53,152 nucleotides of DNA from Gammaproteobacteria bacterium (GTDB taxonomy: Bacteria > Pseudomonadota > Gammaproteobacteria > Pseudomonadales > Cellvibrionaceae), in NCBI GenBank assembly GCA_021151625.1, contig JAGKWY010000018.1, positions 1-53,152 of the forward strand, given 5' to 3'. Position numbers and translations under genes: made by a program. A model generated the notes under the pieces. It did no database searches and was not told the origin of the DNA. It saw nothing but the letters and a program-made list of their open reading frames with translations. Below, in pieces: positions 44,221-53,121 of this stretch. Position 1 is the first letter of the stretch. Each line of letters begins with the position of its first letter.

Positions 44221-44940
44221 TTAATGTCCGCTCGCCAGCAAATTACCTTCGTGTAATTCGCCATCCATTAAGGTCAGGGTGCGATCCATACGCGCAGCCA
44301 AACGCGGATCATGAGTTACCACCACGAAGCTGGTGCCAATGGAGCTATTCAATTCCAGCATCAGTGATTGAATTGCTTCAGCGGCATGAGTATCCAGATT
44401 ACCGGTGGGTTCATCCATTAACACACAAGCAGGATTAGTAACCAGCGCACGCGCAATAGCCACGCGTTGACGCTCACCGCCAGATAGTTCGGAGGGCTTG
44501 TGATGGACACGTTTGGCAAGGCCCACTCGCTCCAATAATTTTTGCGCGCGCTCTTTGGATTCAGCGATGGAATGTTTACCAATTAATAACGGCATGGATA
44601 CATTTTCCAGCGCGGTAAACTCCGGCAACAAATGATGGAATTGGTAAACAAAACCCAAACTGCGATTGCGCAGGCGACCGCGCTCGTCTGCGTTGAGATG
44701 TGAAAGATTTTGATTGGCAACACTCACTTCGCCGCGATCAGGAACATCCAATCCGCCCAGGATATTTAACAAGGTAGATTTCCCCGAACCGGATGCACCG
44801 ACAATCGCGACGCGCTCGCCTGCACCGATTTGTAAATTCACATTACTCAGTACATTTACCGCCAGTGTTCCCTGGCCGTAATGCTTGCTCACCTGTTGAC
44901 AGACAAGGACAGGATTAGAGTTAGCCATATTAAAAACCAT
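44221..44940 (-). CDS. lolD: Lipoprotein-releasing system ATP-binding protein LolD
   Basis: LolD is the cytoplasmic ATPase of the LolCDE complex. The 239-residue protein has Walker A GASGSGKST, the Q-loop VYQFHHLLPEF typical of LolD, signature LSGGERQRVAIARAL and Walker B VLMDEPTGNLD. It starts 14 nt after lolC. The initiation codon may be 44940 or the ATG four codons later (44928); neither has a strong ribosome binding site. Confidence 0.96.
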   Translation of the reverse strand: MVFNMANSNPVLVCQQVSKHYGQGTLAVNVLSNVNLQIGAGERVAIVGASGSGKSTLLNILGGLDVPDRGEVSVANQNLSHLNADERGRLRNRSLGFVYQFHHLLPEFTALENVSMPLLIGKHSIAESKERAQKLLERVGLAKRVHHKPSELSGGERQRVAIARALVTNPACVLMDEPTGNLDTHAAEAIQSLMLELNSSIGTSFVVVTHDPRLAARMDRTLTLMDGELHEGNLLASGH

Positions 44941-44954
44941 TTGGGGAAAATAAA

Positions 44955-46193
44955 TTATTCATAACGCAAAGCTTCAGCAGGTTCAATTTGTGCGGCGCGA
45001 TAGGCGGGATAAAGAGTTGCCAAAAAACTTAATCCCAGTGCAATGCTGCAAATTACTAACACATCTTGCCAGAGCAATACCGAAGGCAATTGCGCAATAA
45101 AGTAAACATCGGGATCAAACACCTGCAACCCCAACAAAGATTCAAATACGGACATGATGGAAGGCAAAGTGAGTGCAACCAGACAACCGATAATCGCACC
45201 AATAAATGTTCCTATAAACCCTACTGCACTACCCTGCACAATAAATATCGCCATCACCTGCCGCGCACTTAAACCCAGGGTGCGTAACACAGCAATATCT
45301 GAACGCTTATCAGCTACCATCAACACCAAACTGGAGACGATATTGAAAGCAGCAACGGCGATAATAATCATCAACAGGGAGCCAACGACAATTTTTTCCA
45401 TCTTCACTGCCTGAAATAAACTGCCCTGGGTTTGACTCCAGTCTTTCACACGAAATTCTTCGCCAAGATTGCTGCGCACCTGATTCATAATTAAACCAGC
45501 GCGGTAAAGATTTTCAGTTTTAACATGCAGCCCTTGCACTCCCGGTTGCCGCAAAAACTTTTGCGCATCGGATAGATGGATCAATGCAAGGGAGCTATCC
45601 ACTTGAGCTCCAACTTCAAAAACCCCTACCAGGGTAAAGTTGCGTGAGCGGGTAAATGCCCCCATCGGCGTAATATTAATTTCTGGGGAGGTCACACGGA
45701 TTTTATCGCCGGGCGCCAGCAATAGCCGGCTCGCAAGAATCCGCCCCATCACAATGCCGTATTCACCCGGCTGTAGTTGAGCCAGATCACCCACAATCAT
45801 ATGCTGGTCAACAACAGAAACTTTGGATTCCATTTGCGGGTCTATACCCTGCAACTCAATAGCTTCTACACCGCCAGCATAGGTCAGCATGGCTGAACTC
45901 TGAATATAAGGCGCTGAAGCCACTACACCGGGCTGGGCATCTACTCTGCGGGAAAGCGCCTGCCAATCTTTAACCATTGGCTGCTGGTCGATAAAGCCAT
46001 GGGGAATAACATTAAGGATGCGTTCTTTCATCTCCCGGTCAAAGCCATTCATGACCGATAGCACTATGATCAATGCCATGACCCCCAAGGCCATACCAAT
46101 GAGGGAGAAAGCACTGATAAACGAGATAAACTGGTTGCGGCGCTTGGCGCGGGTATAGCGCAAGCCTATGTAAATTGGGATATTTTTTAGCAT
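44955..46193 (-). CDS. lolC: Lipoprotein-releasing system transmembrane protein LolC
   Basis: The 412-residue inner-membrane protein begins MLKNIPIYIGLRYTRAKRRN and has the helix FSLIGMALGVMALIIVLSVMNGFDRE, then the periplasmic domain and the three C-terminal helices ending PAYRAAQIEPAEALRYE. It is the first gene of the lolC-lolD-lolE run and a paralogue of lolE. I chose the ATG at 46193; 22 extra in-frame residues upstream look unlike the family. Confidence 0.94.
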   Translation of the reverse strand: MLKNIPIYIGLRYTRAKRRNQFISFISAFSLIGMALGVMALIIVLSVMNGFDREMKERILNVIPHGFIDQQPMVKDWQALSRRVDAQPGVVASAPYIQSSAMLTYAGGVEAIELQGIDPQMESKVSVVDQHMIVGDLAQLQPGEYGIVMGRILASRLLLAPGDKIRVTSPEINITPMGAFTRSRNFTLVGVFEVGAQVDSSLALIHLSDAQKFLRQPGVQGLHVKTENLYRAGLIMNQVRSNLGEEFRVKDWSQTQGSLFQAVKMEKIVVGSLLMIIIAVAAFNIVSSLVLMVADKRSDIAVLRTLGLSARQVMAIFIVQGSAVGFIGTFIGAIIGCLVALTLPSIMSVFESLLGLQVFDPDVYFIAQLPSVLLWQDVLVICSIALGLSFLATLYPAYRAAQIEPAEALRYE

Positions 46194-46352
46194 GGGCGCA
46201 TTAAACCCAATCGGCCCGGTTTGCTCAAGTAAAACCGCTAAAGAGCGAAGGAAAAGCATCCAGGCGCCAGAAAAGCTGAACAGTCCAATGCAGCTTGTGC
46301 TATGGTTCTTGTACTATGTTTAATCCATCACAGTTTTTGGAAGTATTTGGTC

Positions 46353-46925
46353 ATGAGTGAACGCCGTAGTTACTTTCGCATTGATGAAAGTATCGCCCTT
46401 GAATTCAAAGAGGTTGAGGAGATAACCGCGAATACTGCTGCCGCTGAACTACAGTTCCCCAACACAGCCTCATTAAAGCTGTTTGCCGAACTGCGCAAAA
46501 TCGATAACGACAACGCCCATTTATTCCATCAGATCAAAGAAACCAGCCGTGCTTTGGGTGAATACCTGCACAACCTGAACCGCAAAATCGATATCATCAG
46601 CCAGCAAATAATGGCTGATTCCAAACCCCTTCCCCCATCCAAAACTATCAAACAAGTTAACCTGAGCGAAGGCGGCATAGCCTTTGGTAGCTCCCGCGCG
46701 GTGGAAGCGAATAGCTTCATCGCCTTGCGGTTAATTTTTTTACCGAGCAATGCCGGCCTGGTGCTGTTTGCCAAAATTATTCGCTGTGAACCCAGTAACA
46801 CCGGCGAGTACCAGATTGCGGCAAAATTCCATCGTGTTAGCGACGGCCAGCAGCAGTTAATCGGACAACAGATTATGCGCGCGCAAATGGCCGAACGCAG
46901 AAAGAACCAACAGTATCTGCAATAA
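46353..46925 (+). CDS. PilZ-domain protein
   Basis: The 190-residue cytoplasmic protein begins MSERRSYFRIDESIAL, the (R)RxxxR motif region of PilZ domains, and continues with a helical segment. The C-terminal part has the typical beta-barrel with NLSEGGIAFGS, the D/NxSxxG motif. Such proteins bind cyclic di-GMP. A PilZ gene at this place beside lolCDE is found in Pseudomonas. GGAAG precedes the chosen ATG at 46353. It is divergent from lolC. Confidence 0.85.
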   Translation: MSERRSYFRIDESIALEFKEVEEITANTAAAELQFPNTASLKLFAELRKIDNDNAHLFHQIKETSRALGEYLHNLNRKIDIISQQIMADSKPLPPSKTIKQVNLSEGGIAFGSSRAVEANSFIALRLIFLPSNAGLVLFAKIIRCEPSNTGEYQIAAKFHRVSDGQQQLIGQQIMRAQMAERRKNQQYLQ

Positions 46926-46976
46926 CTCTTAAACCTCTGGCGTTTGTGCAATGCTTGGGGCCGCTCCGAGGCAATT

Positions 46977-47318
46977 ATGATTCGAATTAAATCTGGCATC
47001 TGCATTTTAGTATTCTTGCTAATGGCAACACTTCAGATACAAACCGCAATAGCGGAAGAAATTCGCATCCCAGTCGGCGAACAAGCCAAAACCCAACCAG
47101 CAGTAGATATGCCCACCAAAGGCATGAGTAAAGAGCGGGTTAAAAGTTTATTTGGTGAGCCCCGGGAAGAAGTACCAGCAAAAGGTCAGCCGCCCATTTC
47201 GCGCTGGAAGTATCAGGAATTTACGGTTTATTTTGATAATAATACGGTGATTCATTGCGTGAGGAATTTTCATCCTAACGCTTCGCAAGCTGAGAGCAGC
47301 AAAGGCACTGAGGAATAA
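46977..47318 (+). CDS. Small exported protein, BamE/SmpA-like fold possible
   Basis: The 113-residue protein has a signal peptide (MIRIKSGICILVFLLMATLQI...) without a lipobox Cys. The mature part holds a segment resembling BamE/SmpA and its relatives (MSKERVKSLFGEPREE..., then RWKYQEFTVYFDNNTVIHC). I do not recognise a named family. It follows the PilZ gene by 51 nt in the same direction. A periplasmic role is likely from the signal peptide. The ATG at 46977 is chosen because the signal peptide starts there. Confidence 0.7.
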   Translation: MIRIKSGICILVFLLMATLQIQTAIAEEIRIPVGEQAKTQPAVDMPTKGMSKERVKSLFGEPREEVPAKGQPPISRWKYQEFTVYFDNNTVIHCVRNFHPNASQAESSKGTEE

Positions 47319-47340
47319 ATAAATATAAAAAGCAGGAAAA

Positions 47341-47366
47341 TAAAAAGGGCGCGATAAATCGCGCCC
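47341..47366 (-). terminator. Rho-independent terminator after sth
   Basis: On the minus strand GGGCGCGA-TTTA-TCGCGCCC is followed by TTTTTA, 22 nt after the sth stop. With its flank GTAG it also resembles short dispersed palindromes found in many bacterial genomes, so it may be a repeat used as terminator. Confidence 0.85.
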
Positions 47367-47388
47367 CTACGAACAACATCAATTTACA

Positions 47389-48804
47389 TTAACGACGGCT
47401 AATGCGGTTTACGCCATCCAGCGCCGCGATGCGATAAGCCTCTGCCATAGTCGGGTAATTGAAAATATTGTTGAGGAAATAATGAATATTATTGCCCTCG
47501 CCTGTCTGCTTCATAATTGCCTGACCGATGTGCACAATCTCGGCGGCTTCCGCACCAAAGCAATGAACCCCCAGAATTTCCAAGGTATCGACATGGAACA
47601 ATATTTTTAGCATGCCGACATCTTCACCGCTGATTTGGCCACGCGCGGTATTTTTAAATAATGCACGCCCCACTTCATAAGGCACTTTTGCCTGGGTCAA
47701 TTCAGTTTCGGTTTTACCCACTGAACTAATCTCCGGTAAGGTATAAATCCCGGTAGGAACATCGTGTACCAACTGGCATTGATCACCAAAAATACCGCCG
47801 GTGACTGCCCGACCTTGACCATAAGAGGCGCTCGCCAAACTTGGCCAGCCAATCACATCACCAACCGCGTAGATGTTTTCAACCTGGGTACGGTAGCAAT
47901 CATCCACTTTTAAATTTCCGCGATGATCCGCCTTCAAACCTGCCGCGTCCAGATTTAAACCATCGGTATTACCACTGCGGCCATTACACCAGAGAATTGC
48001 ATCCGCACGCAGACGCTTACCAGATTTAAGGAAGAGCGTAACACTGCATTCGCTCGCTTCTATGGCTTCGTATTCTTCAGCATGGCGAACGGTAACACCG
48101 CTATCGCGCAGGTGATAACTCAGTGCATCAGAAATTTCATCATCCAGGAACGACAATAAACGATCGCGGTTGTTGATCAAATCAACCCGCATCCCCAAAC
48201 CGGAAAAAATGGAGGCGTACTCACACCCAATCACACCAGCACCATAAATGATAATGTGGCGCGGAGTGTGTTCCATTTCCAGAATGGTGTCACTGTCGTA
48301 AATACGCGGATGGGTAAAATCGACATCGGCCGGACGATAAGGCCTTGAGCCAGTGGCAATCACAATTTTTTCAGCGTAAATGGTTTCAACTCCACCATCT
48401 AACAATGAAAGGCTAACTGTGTTGGCATCAATGAAAGAAGCTTGACCGATATGTACATTTACGCGGTTGCGCACGTAAAAGTTGGTATGCATCTCGACTT
48501 GCTTGGGAATTACTTTAGCTGCAGATTGTAAGACGCGCGGAAATGTTAACCGGCGACTATCGCCTATTTCGCGAAACAAACTGTTGCTTTTGAATTGGAT
48601 AACCTGCTTCACCACATGACGCAGTGACTTGGACGGAATGGTGCCCTTATGCGCACAGCTACCGCCCACCAGTGCCCTGTTTTCTATCACTGCCACGCGC
48701 TTGCCAATTTTTGAGGCAGAGATAGCGGCACTTTCACCAGAAGGCCCGGACCCGATGACCAAAAGGTCATAGCTGTGATCTGCTGATTTTTTACGACCAG
48801 TCAA
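47389..48804 (-). CDS. sthA: Soluble pyridine nucleotide transhydrogenase
   Basis: Sth is a cytoplasmic FAD enzyme that mainly moves electrons from NADPH to NAD+. The 471-residue protein has the FAD motif GSGPSG (18-23). It also has the active-site segment GGSCAHKGTIPSK, in which the second Cys of the lipoamide dehydrogenase disulfide is Thr (typical of Sth), an NAD(P) motif IYGAGVIGCEYASIF and the C-terminal dimerisation domain (NYPTMAEAYRIAALDG). In Pseudomonas sth also lies between the lol-PilZ block and nqr. Confidence 0.96.
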   Translation of the reverse strand: MTGRKKSADHSYDLLVIGSGPSGESAAISASKIGKRVAVIENRALVGGSCAHKGTIPSKSLRHVVKQVIQFKSNSLFREIGDSRRLTFPRVLQSAAKVIPKQVEMHTNFYVRNRVNVHIGQASFIDANTVSLSLLDGGVETIYAEKIVIATGSRPYRPADVDFTHPRIYDSDTILEMEHTPRHIIIYGAGVIGCEYASIFSGLGMRVDLINNRDRLLSFLDDEISDALSYHLRDSGVTVRHAEEYEAIEASECSVTLFLKSGKRLRADAILWCNGRSGNTDGLNLDAAGLKADHRGNLKVDDCYRTQVENIYAVGDVIGWPSLASASYGQGRAVTGGIFGDQCQLVHDVPTGIYTLPEISSVGKTETELTQAKVPYEVGRALFKNTARGQISGEDVGMLKILFHVDTLEILGVHCFGAEAAEIVHIGQAIMKQTGEGNNIHYFLNNIFNYPTMAEAYRIAALDGVNRISRR

Positions 48805-48888
48805 TTTATTCCCCTTACACTAGATGACCGAATACATTGATAGTCTAGCAACAATTATTCCTGCCTATTTATTCTTTTAGGAGCTTGC

Positions 48889-49143
48889 CTATTCTTTTGA
48901 AGGCTTGCTTGCATCATAGGAAAGATTGCTTGCATTCACGTTGGCAGGTGCCGGACTGGCTTTTTGCTCAGCGCATTTGGCCTCATCACCACCGCACAAC
49001 TCACACACATAATTGGGATCACCCAATGCCTTTCCTACTCCCCCGCAAGAGCCAGATATAGGCTTTCTACCCATAAGCACACTAATGGATAAAGCAAAGG
49101 CAACAAATAACATCACAACCAGAGTAACCAGAAGGACTGCCAT
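48889..49143 (-). CDS. nqrM: Na+-NQR maturation protein NqrM
   Basis: The 84-residue protein has one N-terminal membrane helix (LLVTLVVMLFVAFALSISVLMG) and a Cys-rich part, SGSCGG, then YVCELCGGDEAKC, giving the four conserved Cys of NqrM. NqrM is thought to deliver iron for the NqrD/NqrE metal centre. It lies 85 nt after nqrF, behind a terminator. The flavin transferase gene apbE, often between nqrF and nqrM, is absent. Confidence 0.9.
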   Translation of the reverse strand: MAVLLVTLVVMLFVAFALSISVLMGRKPISGSCGGVGKALGDPNYVCELCGGDEAKCAEQKASPAPANVNASNLSYDASKPSKE

Positions 49144-49194
49144 GATTCACTCCAAGGCGTACAACGCCATTTACAAAATTTGCTATCTAAAAAC

Positions 49195-49222
49195 AAAAAA
49201 CGAGGCGGGTTGCCCTGCCTCG
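49195..49222 (-). terminator. Rho-independent terminator after nqrF
   Basis: On the minus strand CGAGGC-(AGGGCAACCC)-GCCTCG is followed by TTTTTT. The GGG/CCC pair extends the stem with a bulge. It ends the nqr operon ahead of nqrM. Confidence 0.85.
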
Positions 49223-49228
49223 TTTTCC

Positions 49229-50257
49229 TTATGCATTAACCACCGAAGTCGTCGAGCAAAATAAGTTGTCGTTCTCGGATTGCAGCATATCGTAATCTTC
49301 TTTGTAGAAGAGTTCGCGCAGCGAACGAGCACCGTACCAGAAAGACATTTTGCGCTTGCTCTTCAGGCGACGCAACTGATCGAAAATGTGCGAACGCATA
49401 GGTGCCATACCTGCACCACCGCCGATAAATACCATTTCTGCCTCGGTCTTCTTCGCGAAGAATTCACCGAATGGGCCGTAAACAGTAACCTTATCACCGG
49501 CTTTCAGGTTAAACACAAATGAAGACATCTGACCTGGAGGAATCCCTTGGGATTTTGGTGGTGGAGTTGCAATACGAATATTGAACTTCACAACGCCCTT
49601 CTCATCAGGATAGTTAGCCATTGAGTAAGCGCGGATAACCGGTTCATCCACTTTAGATTCGAGGTTAAAGAAACCAAAACGTTCCCAATCACCGCGGTAT
49701 TCAGACTCGATCTCAAAGTCAGAAAACTTCACATGATGAGGAGGACACTCCAACTGCACGTAACCACCTGCACGGAAGTCTACGCTTTCACCCTCAGGCA
49801 AACGCAGGGTCAACTCTTTAATAAAGGTTGCCACGTTCGGGTTGGATTCCACAGTGGTTACCCACTGCTTCACACCAAACACTTCTTCCGGTACATGAAT
49901 TTTCATGTTTTGCTTTACCGGAACCTGACAGCTCAAGCGCCAGCCGTCATTTTGTTCACGACGGTTAAAGTGCGCCTCTTCAGTTGGGATAATGGAACCA
50001 CCGCCCTCGTTTACCACACAGCGGCACTGGGCACAGCTACCACCACCACCGCATGCAGAAGCGAGAAACACATTATTGGCAGCCAATGTTTGCAGTAATT
50101 TACCGCCCGCAGGAACGGTAATGGTTTTCTCATCATTGATAAGAATTTGCACATCACCAGTGTTTACCAGTTTTGCCTGCGCAGCGAGAATGACCACCAC
50201 CAGTGCAAGCACTATGAAGGTGAACATTCCAACGCCTAATAAAATCTCAGTAGTCAT
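49229..50257 (-). pseudogene. nqrF: Na+-NQR subunit F with internal 3' deletion and frameshift
   Basis: NqrF takes electrons from NADH and passes them through FAD and a 2Fe-2S cluster. The reading frame gives 342 residues against about 407 normally. Intact are the N-terminal helix, the 2Fe-2S motif SACGGGGSCAQCRC, the FAD motif RAYSMANYP, and GGGAGMAPMRSH. After LQSENDN the frame runs into a non-homologous tail. Just there another frame reads ILLDDFGG and stops at 49236-49238, exactly the NqrF C-terminus. About 65 codons are missing, among them the MCGPPMM region with the catalytic Cys and NADH contacts. The break is at about 49262-49273. Confidence 0.88.
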
Positions 50258-50721
50258 TAAGATACTTCCTCGCTTCGCTTAGAGTGAGATACCGCCAAAA
50301 GACATAAAGCCCCACGCTCAATCATAAACAGCGAGCCCGCCATGATTACGCAGTTCACAGTAATCAACGGAAGGAATACACCCAGCGCGTTGTAAAGCGC
50401 AGGCATGTATTTATCCATTACGATTTCCATGATCTGCACAATTGCAGCGATTACACCAATAAAGGAAATGAAGCTGAGGAAGGTCAAATCAACGCCAGTC
50501 ACACCAGCCCAAGCCAATGCATCTTCTTTCAACAAATAAGTCAGGATCAAATTGTTTGCCGGTACAGTTAATACCTGCACCACAATTACAGCGATACCCA
50601 AACCGATTGCAGCATTGATCTTCTTGGACATTGCCATGAAAGAACACATACCCAGGAAGAACGCCAATGCCATGTTTTCAATGAAAACAGAGCGAACTAA
50701 TAAACCGACTAAATGTTCCAT
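50257..50721 (-). pseudogene. nqrE: Na+-NQR subunit E with internal 3' deletion and frameshift
   Basis: The first 136 residues are a clear NqrE (FIENMALAFFLGMC, GLGIAVIVV, FLPLITVNCVIMAG), a membrane subunit of the Na+ pump that shares an iron site with NqrD. After FMIER the frame changes to a non-homologous tail of 18 residues. In another frame the DNA reads WGFMSFGGISL and stops at 50279-50281, which is the NqrE C-terminus. About 55 codons, including the last two membrane helices, are missing. The junction is near 50308-50318. The start shares a base with the nqrD stop. Confidence 0.87.
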
Positions 50722-51389
50722 TATGCGATCTCCTGAGTAACAACGGAGTTAGGAGCGATTTTAAAATCTGCCTTCTCTACCTGATTTTTCTTCCAGGTAC
50801 GCATTCCCCAGATGATCATTCCAATCAGGAAGAAGGCGCTTGGTGGTAACAGCAGCAAACCATTAGGTACGTACCAGCCACCATCAGCAGCCAATGGCAA
50901 TACTTCAATGCCAAACCACTTTCCTGCACCAAAGATTTCGCGGAAAGAGCCCAACACAATCAGCAATACTGAATAGCCCAAGCCGTGACCAATACCATCC
51001 CAAAAGCTTGCCATTGGGGGATTTTTTAGTGCGAAGGCTTCAGTACGTCCCATTACGATACAGTTAGTGATGATCAAACCAACAAACACTGACAGTTGCT
51101 TACTGATATCGTAAGCAACGGTTTTCAGGATTTGGTCAACCACGATTACCAACGCAGAGATGATGATCATCTGCGCAATAATACGTACGTTGTTGGGCAA
51201 GTAATTACGCACCAGCGATACAAAGAAACTGGAGAAGGCAACAACCAGTGTCAAACCGATTGCCATTACCAAACTGAACTTCACACTGGAGGTTACCGCC
51301 AGCGCAGAACAGATACCCAAAATTTGCAAAATAACAGGGTTATTTTCAAAAATTGGTTTTGTGAGGAGATCTTTCGTTTTTGTACTCAT
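50721..51389 (-). CDS. nqrD: Na+-NQR subunit D
   Basis: The 222-residue membrane protein has six predicted helices and matches NqrD over its length: PIFENNPVILQILGICSALAVTSS, the NCIVMGRTEAFA motif with the iron-site Cys, and WDGIGHGLGYS. It is intact, unlike its neighbours nqrC and nqrE. The ATG at 51389 lies 2 nt after the true nqrC end in its shifted frame. Confidence 0.96.
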   Translation of the reverse strand: MSTKTKDLLTKPIFENNPVILQILGICSALAVTSSVKFSLVMAIGLTLVVAFSSFFVSLVRNYLPNNVRIIAQMIIISALVIVVDQILKTVAYDISKQLSVFVGLIITNCIVMGRTEAFALKNPPMASFWDGIGHGLGYSVLLIVLGSFREIFGAGKWFGIEVLPLAADGGWYVPNGLLLLPPSAFFLIGMIIWGMRTWKKNQVEKADFKIAPNSVVTQEIA

Positions 51390-51391
51390 GA

Positions 51392-51923
51392 TTAAGCCTC
51401 GCCATTTTTCAGATTAGTGAGGAAAGGTTTAAAACCACTATCACCCATCCAGTTCTTTATCCAGCGCAATAAAACCTGCCATGGTTGACCACAAGCCTTT
51501 GCCACGAATAGGAAGAATAACTCTGCTCAAACCCTGATCATCATTAACCAAAAATACTTTGGCATATTTTTCACGGGTAATCAGTTTGGCAATATCGTCC
51601 TCCGGATCCAGCTTCACGAACATACCTGGACGTTTTGCAGAGGCAACCTGGTCAAACTTGGTTACATCGGCAACTGCATCGGTAAATTTTCCAGTTTCCA
51701 GATCAACAACTTTAACCTGTATCTTTGCAAATTGTTCCTCAACAGATACGCCCTCTTGGTACATACCCGCCACTTTCAAAACGTTCTTTTGGAAGTCGAG
51801 GGCTTTATTAGTTTCCTGGTGCGGTTTCAACATAACAGCAGAACCGGCCACCAGAACAGACGCCACCAAACACATAATTAATGTGACGGTGATGGTGTAT
51901 TTTGCGGTTTGTTGATTAGACAC
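51392..51923 (-). pseudogene. nqrC: Na+-NQR subunit C with internal 3' deletion and frameshift
   Basis: NqrC is a one-helix protein with a periplasmic domain that carries a covalent FMN. It starts with GTG at 51923, overlapping the nqrB end by 8 nt. The frame stops at 51441 after 160 residues, against about 260 normally, following GLWSTMAGFIALDKELDG. Directly afterwards another frame reads GDSGFKPFLTNLKNGEA and stops at 51392-51394, the true NqrC C-terminus. About 80-85 codons are lost, including the SGAT motif whose Thr binds FMN. The join is near 51441-51450. Confidence 0.88.
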
Positions 51924-53118
51924 GGGCCAGTCTCCGTTTGATGTTGGATTGAACAACGAAGTAGTCGATGGTTGGAGCAAACATATTGGCAAACAAAATT
52001 GCCAGCATCATGCCTTCTGGATAAGCCGGGTTAACCACGCGAATTGTGATCACCATAAAACCTATCAACGCACCGAAAATCCACTTGCCAGTATTAGTCA
52101 TAGCCGCTGATACCGGATCAGTAGCCATAAAGAACAAGCCGAAAGCATAACCACCCAACACAAAGTGCCACCAGAAAGGCATTTGGAACATCGGGTTTTT
52201 GCTATCTGCACCCAGCCAGTTATACAGCAGCACAGTTGCAACAGTACCCGCCAATACACCCAGCACGATACGAGTAGAAGCAATACCCATAACCAACAAT
52301 GCAATACCGCCAATCATCAGCGCGAGCGTGGAGGTTTCACCAATAGAACCCTGCTCAAAACCAATGAAAGCATCCATCCAGGTCAAATGACCGGCTACAG
52401 CATCCATACCACTCTGGGCTGCAATTGAGAGTGCAGTTGCACCCGTGTAGCCATCAACAGCCGTCCAGACTGCATCGCCAGACATCTCTGCAGGGTAAGC
52501 AAAGAACAGGAACGCACGACCAACCAAGGCTGGGTTCAGGAAGTTTTTACCAGTACCACCGAAAACTTCTTTACCAACTACTACACCGAAGCTGATACCT
52601 AAAGCGGCTTGCCACAATGGCAAATCAGGAGGACAAGTCAACGCAAACAGAATAGAAGTAACAAAGAAACCTTCGTTAACTTCATGGCCGCGCACCATGG
52701 CAAACAATACTTCCCAAAGACCGCCCACGATAAATACGGTGGCATAAATTGGCAGGAAGTAAGCTGCACCAAGCACCAGATTATCCCAAATGCTGTTGGG
52801 ATTGTGACCGGCAAACCAGCTGGTCAGCACACCGTGCCAGTTGTCGATACCAGTTGCGCCAGTGGCAGCAAGAATGGTGTTAGCTTGCAGACCTACGTTG
52901 TACATACCGAAGAACATCGCCGGGAATGCACACAACCACACAGTGATCATAATACGCTTCAGGTCAATGCCATCGCGCACATGAGCAGTCGATTTGGTTA
53001 CATCTGCTGGTTTGTAAAAAATGGTGTCCGCTGCTTCATACAGGGCATACCATTTTTCGTATTTGCCGCCCTTGTGGAAATGCGGCTCCATATTGTCGAG
53101 TAATTTTCTCAGACTCAT
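51916..53118 (-). CDS. nqrB: Na+-NQR subunit B
   Basis: NqrB is the large membrane subunit of the Na+-translocating NADH:ubiquinone reductase; it holds a covalent FMN and riboflavin. The 400-residue protein looks complete. The flavinylation motif DGYTGATAL is present with Thr228 as the likely FMN acceptor, and the KNFLNPALVGRAFLFFAYP and FFMATDPVSAAMTNTGK segments are typical. I use the ATG at 53118; the TTG one codon earlier is less likely. The gene begins 3 nt after the nqrA stop. Confidence 0.96.
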   Translation of the reverse strand: MSLRKLLDNMEPHFHKGGKYEKWYALYEAADTIFYKPADVTKSTAHVRDGIDLKRIMITVWLCAFPAMFFGMYNVGLQANTILAATGATGIDNWHGVLTSWFAGHNPNSIWDNLVLGAAYFLPIYATVFIVGGLWEVLFAMVRGHEVNEGFFVTSILFALTCPPDLPLWQAALGISFGVVVGKEVFGGTGKNFLNPALVGRAFLFFAYPAEMSGDAVWTAVDGYTGATALSIAAQSGMDAVAGHLTWMDAFIGFEQGSIGETSTLALMIGGIALLVMGIASTRIVLGVLAGTVATVLLYNWLGADSKNPMFQMPFWWHFVLGGYAFGLFFMATDPVSAAMTNTGKWIFGALIGFMVITIRVVNPAYPEGMMLAILFANMFAPTIDYFVVQSNIKRRLARV

Positions 53119-53121
53119 CAA

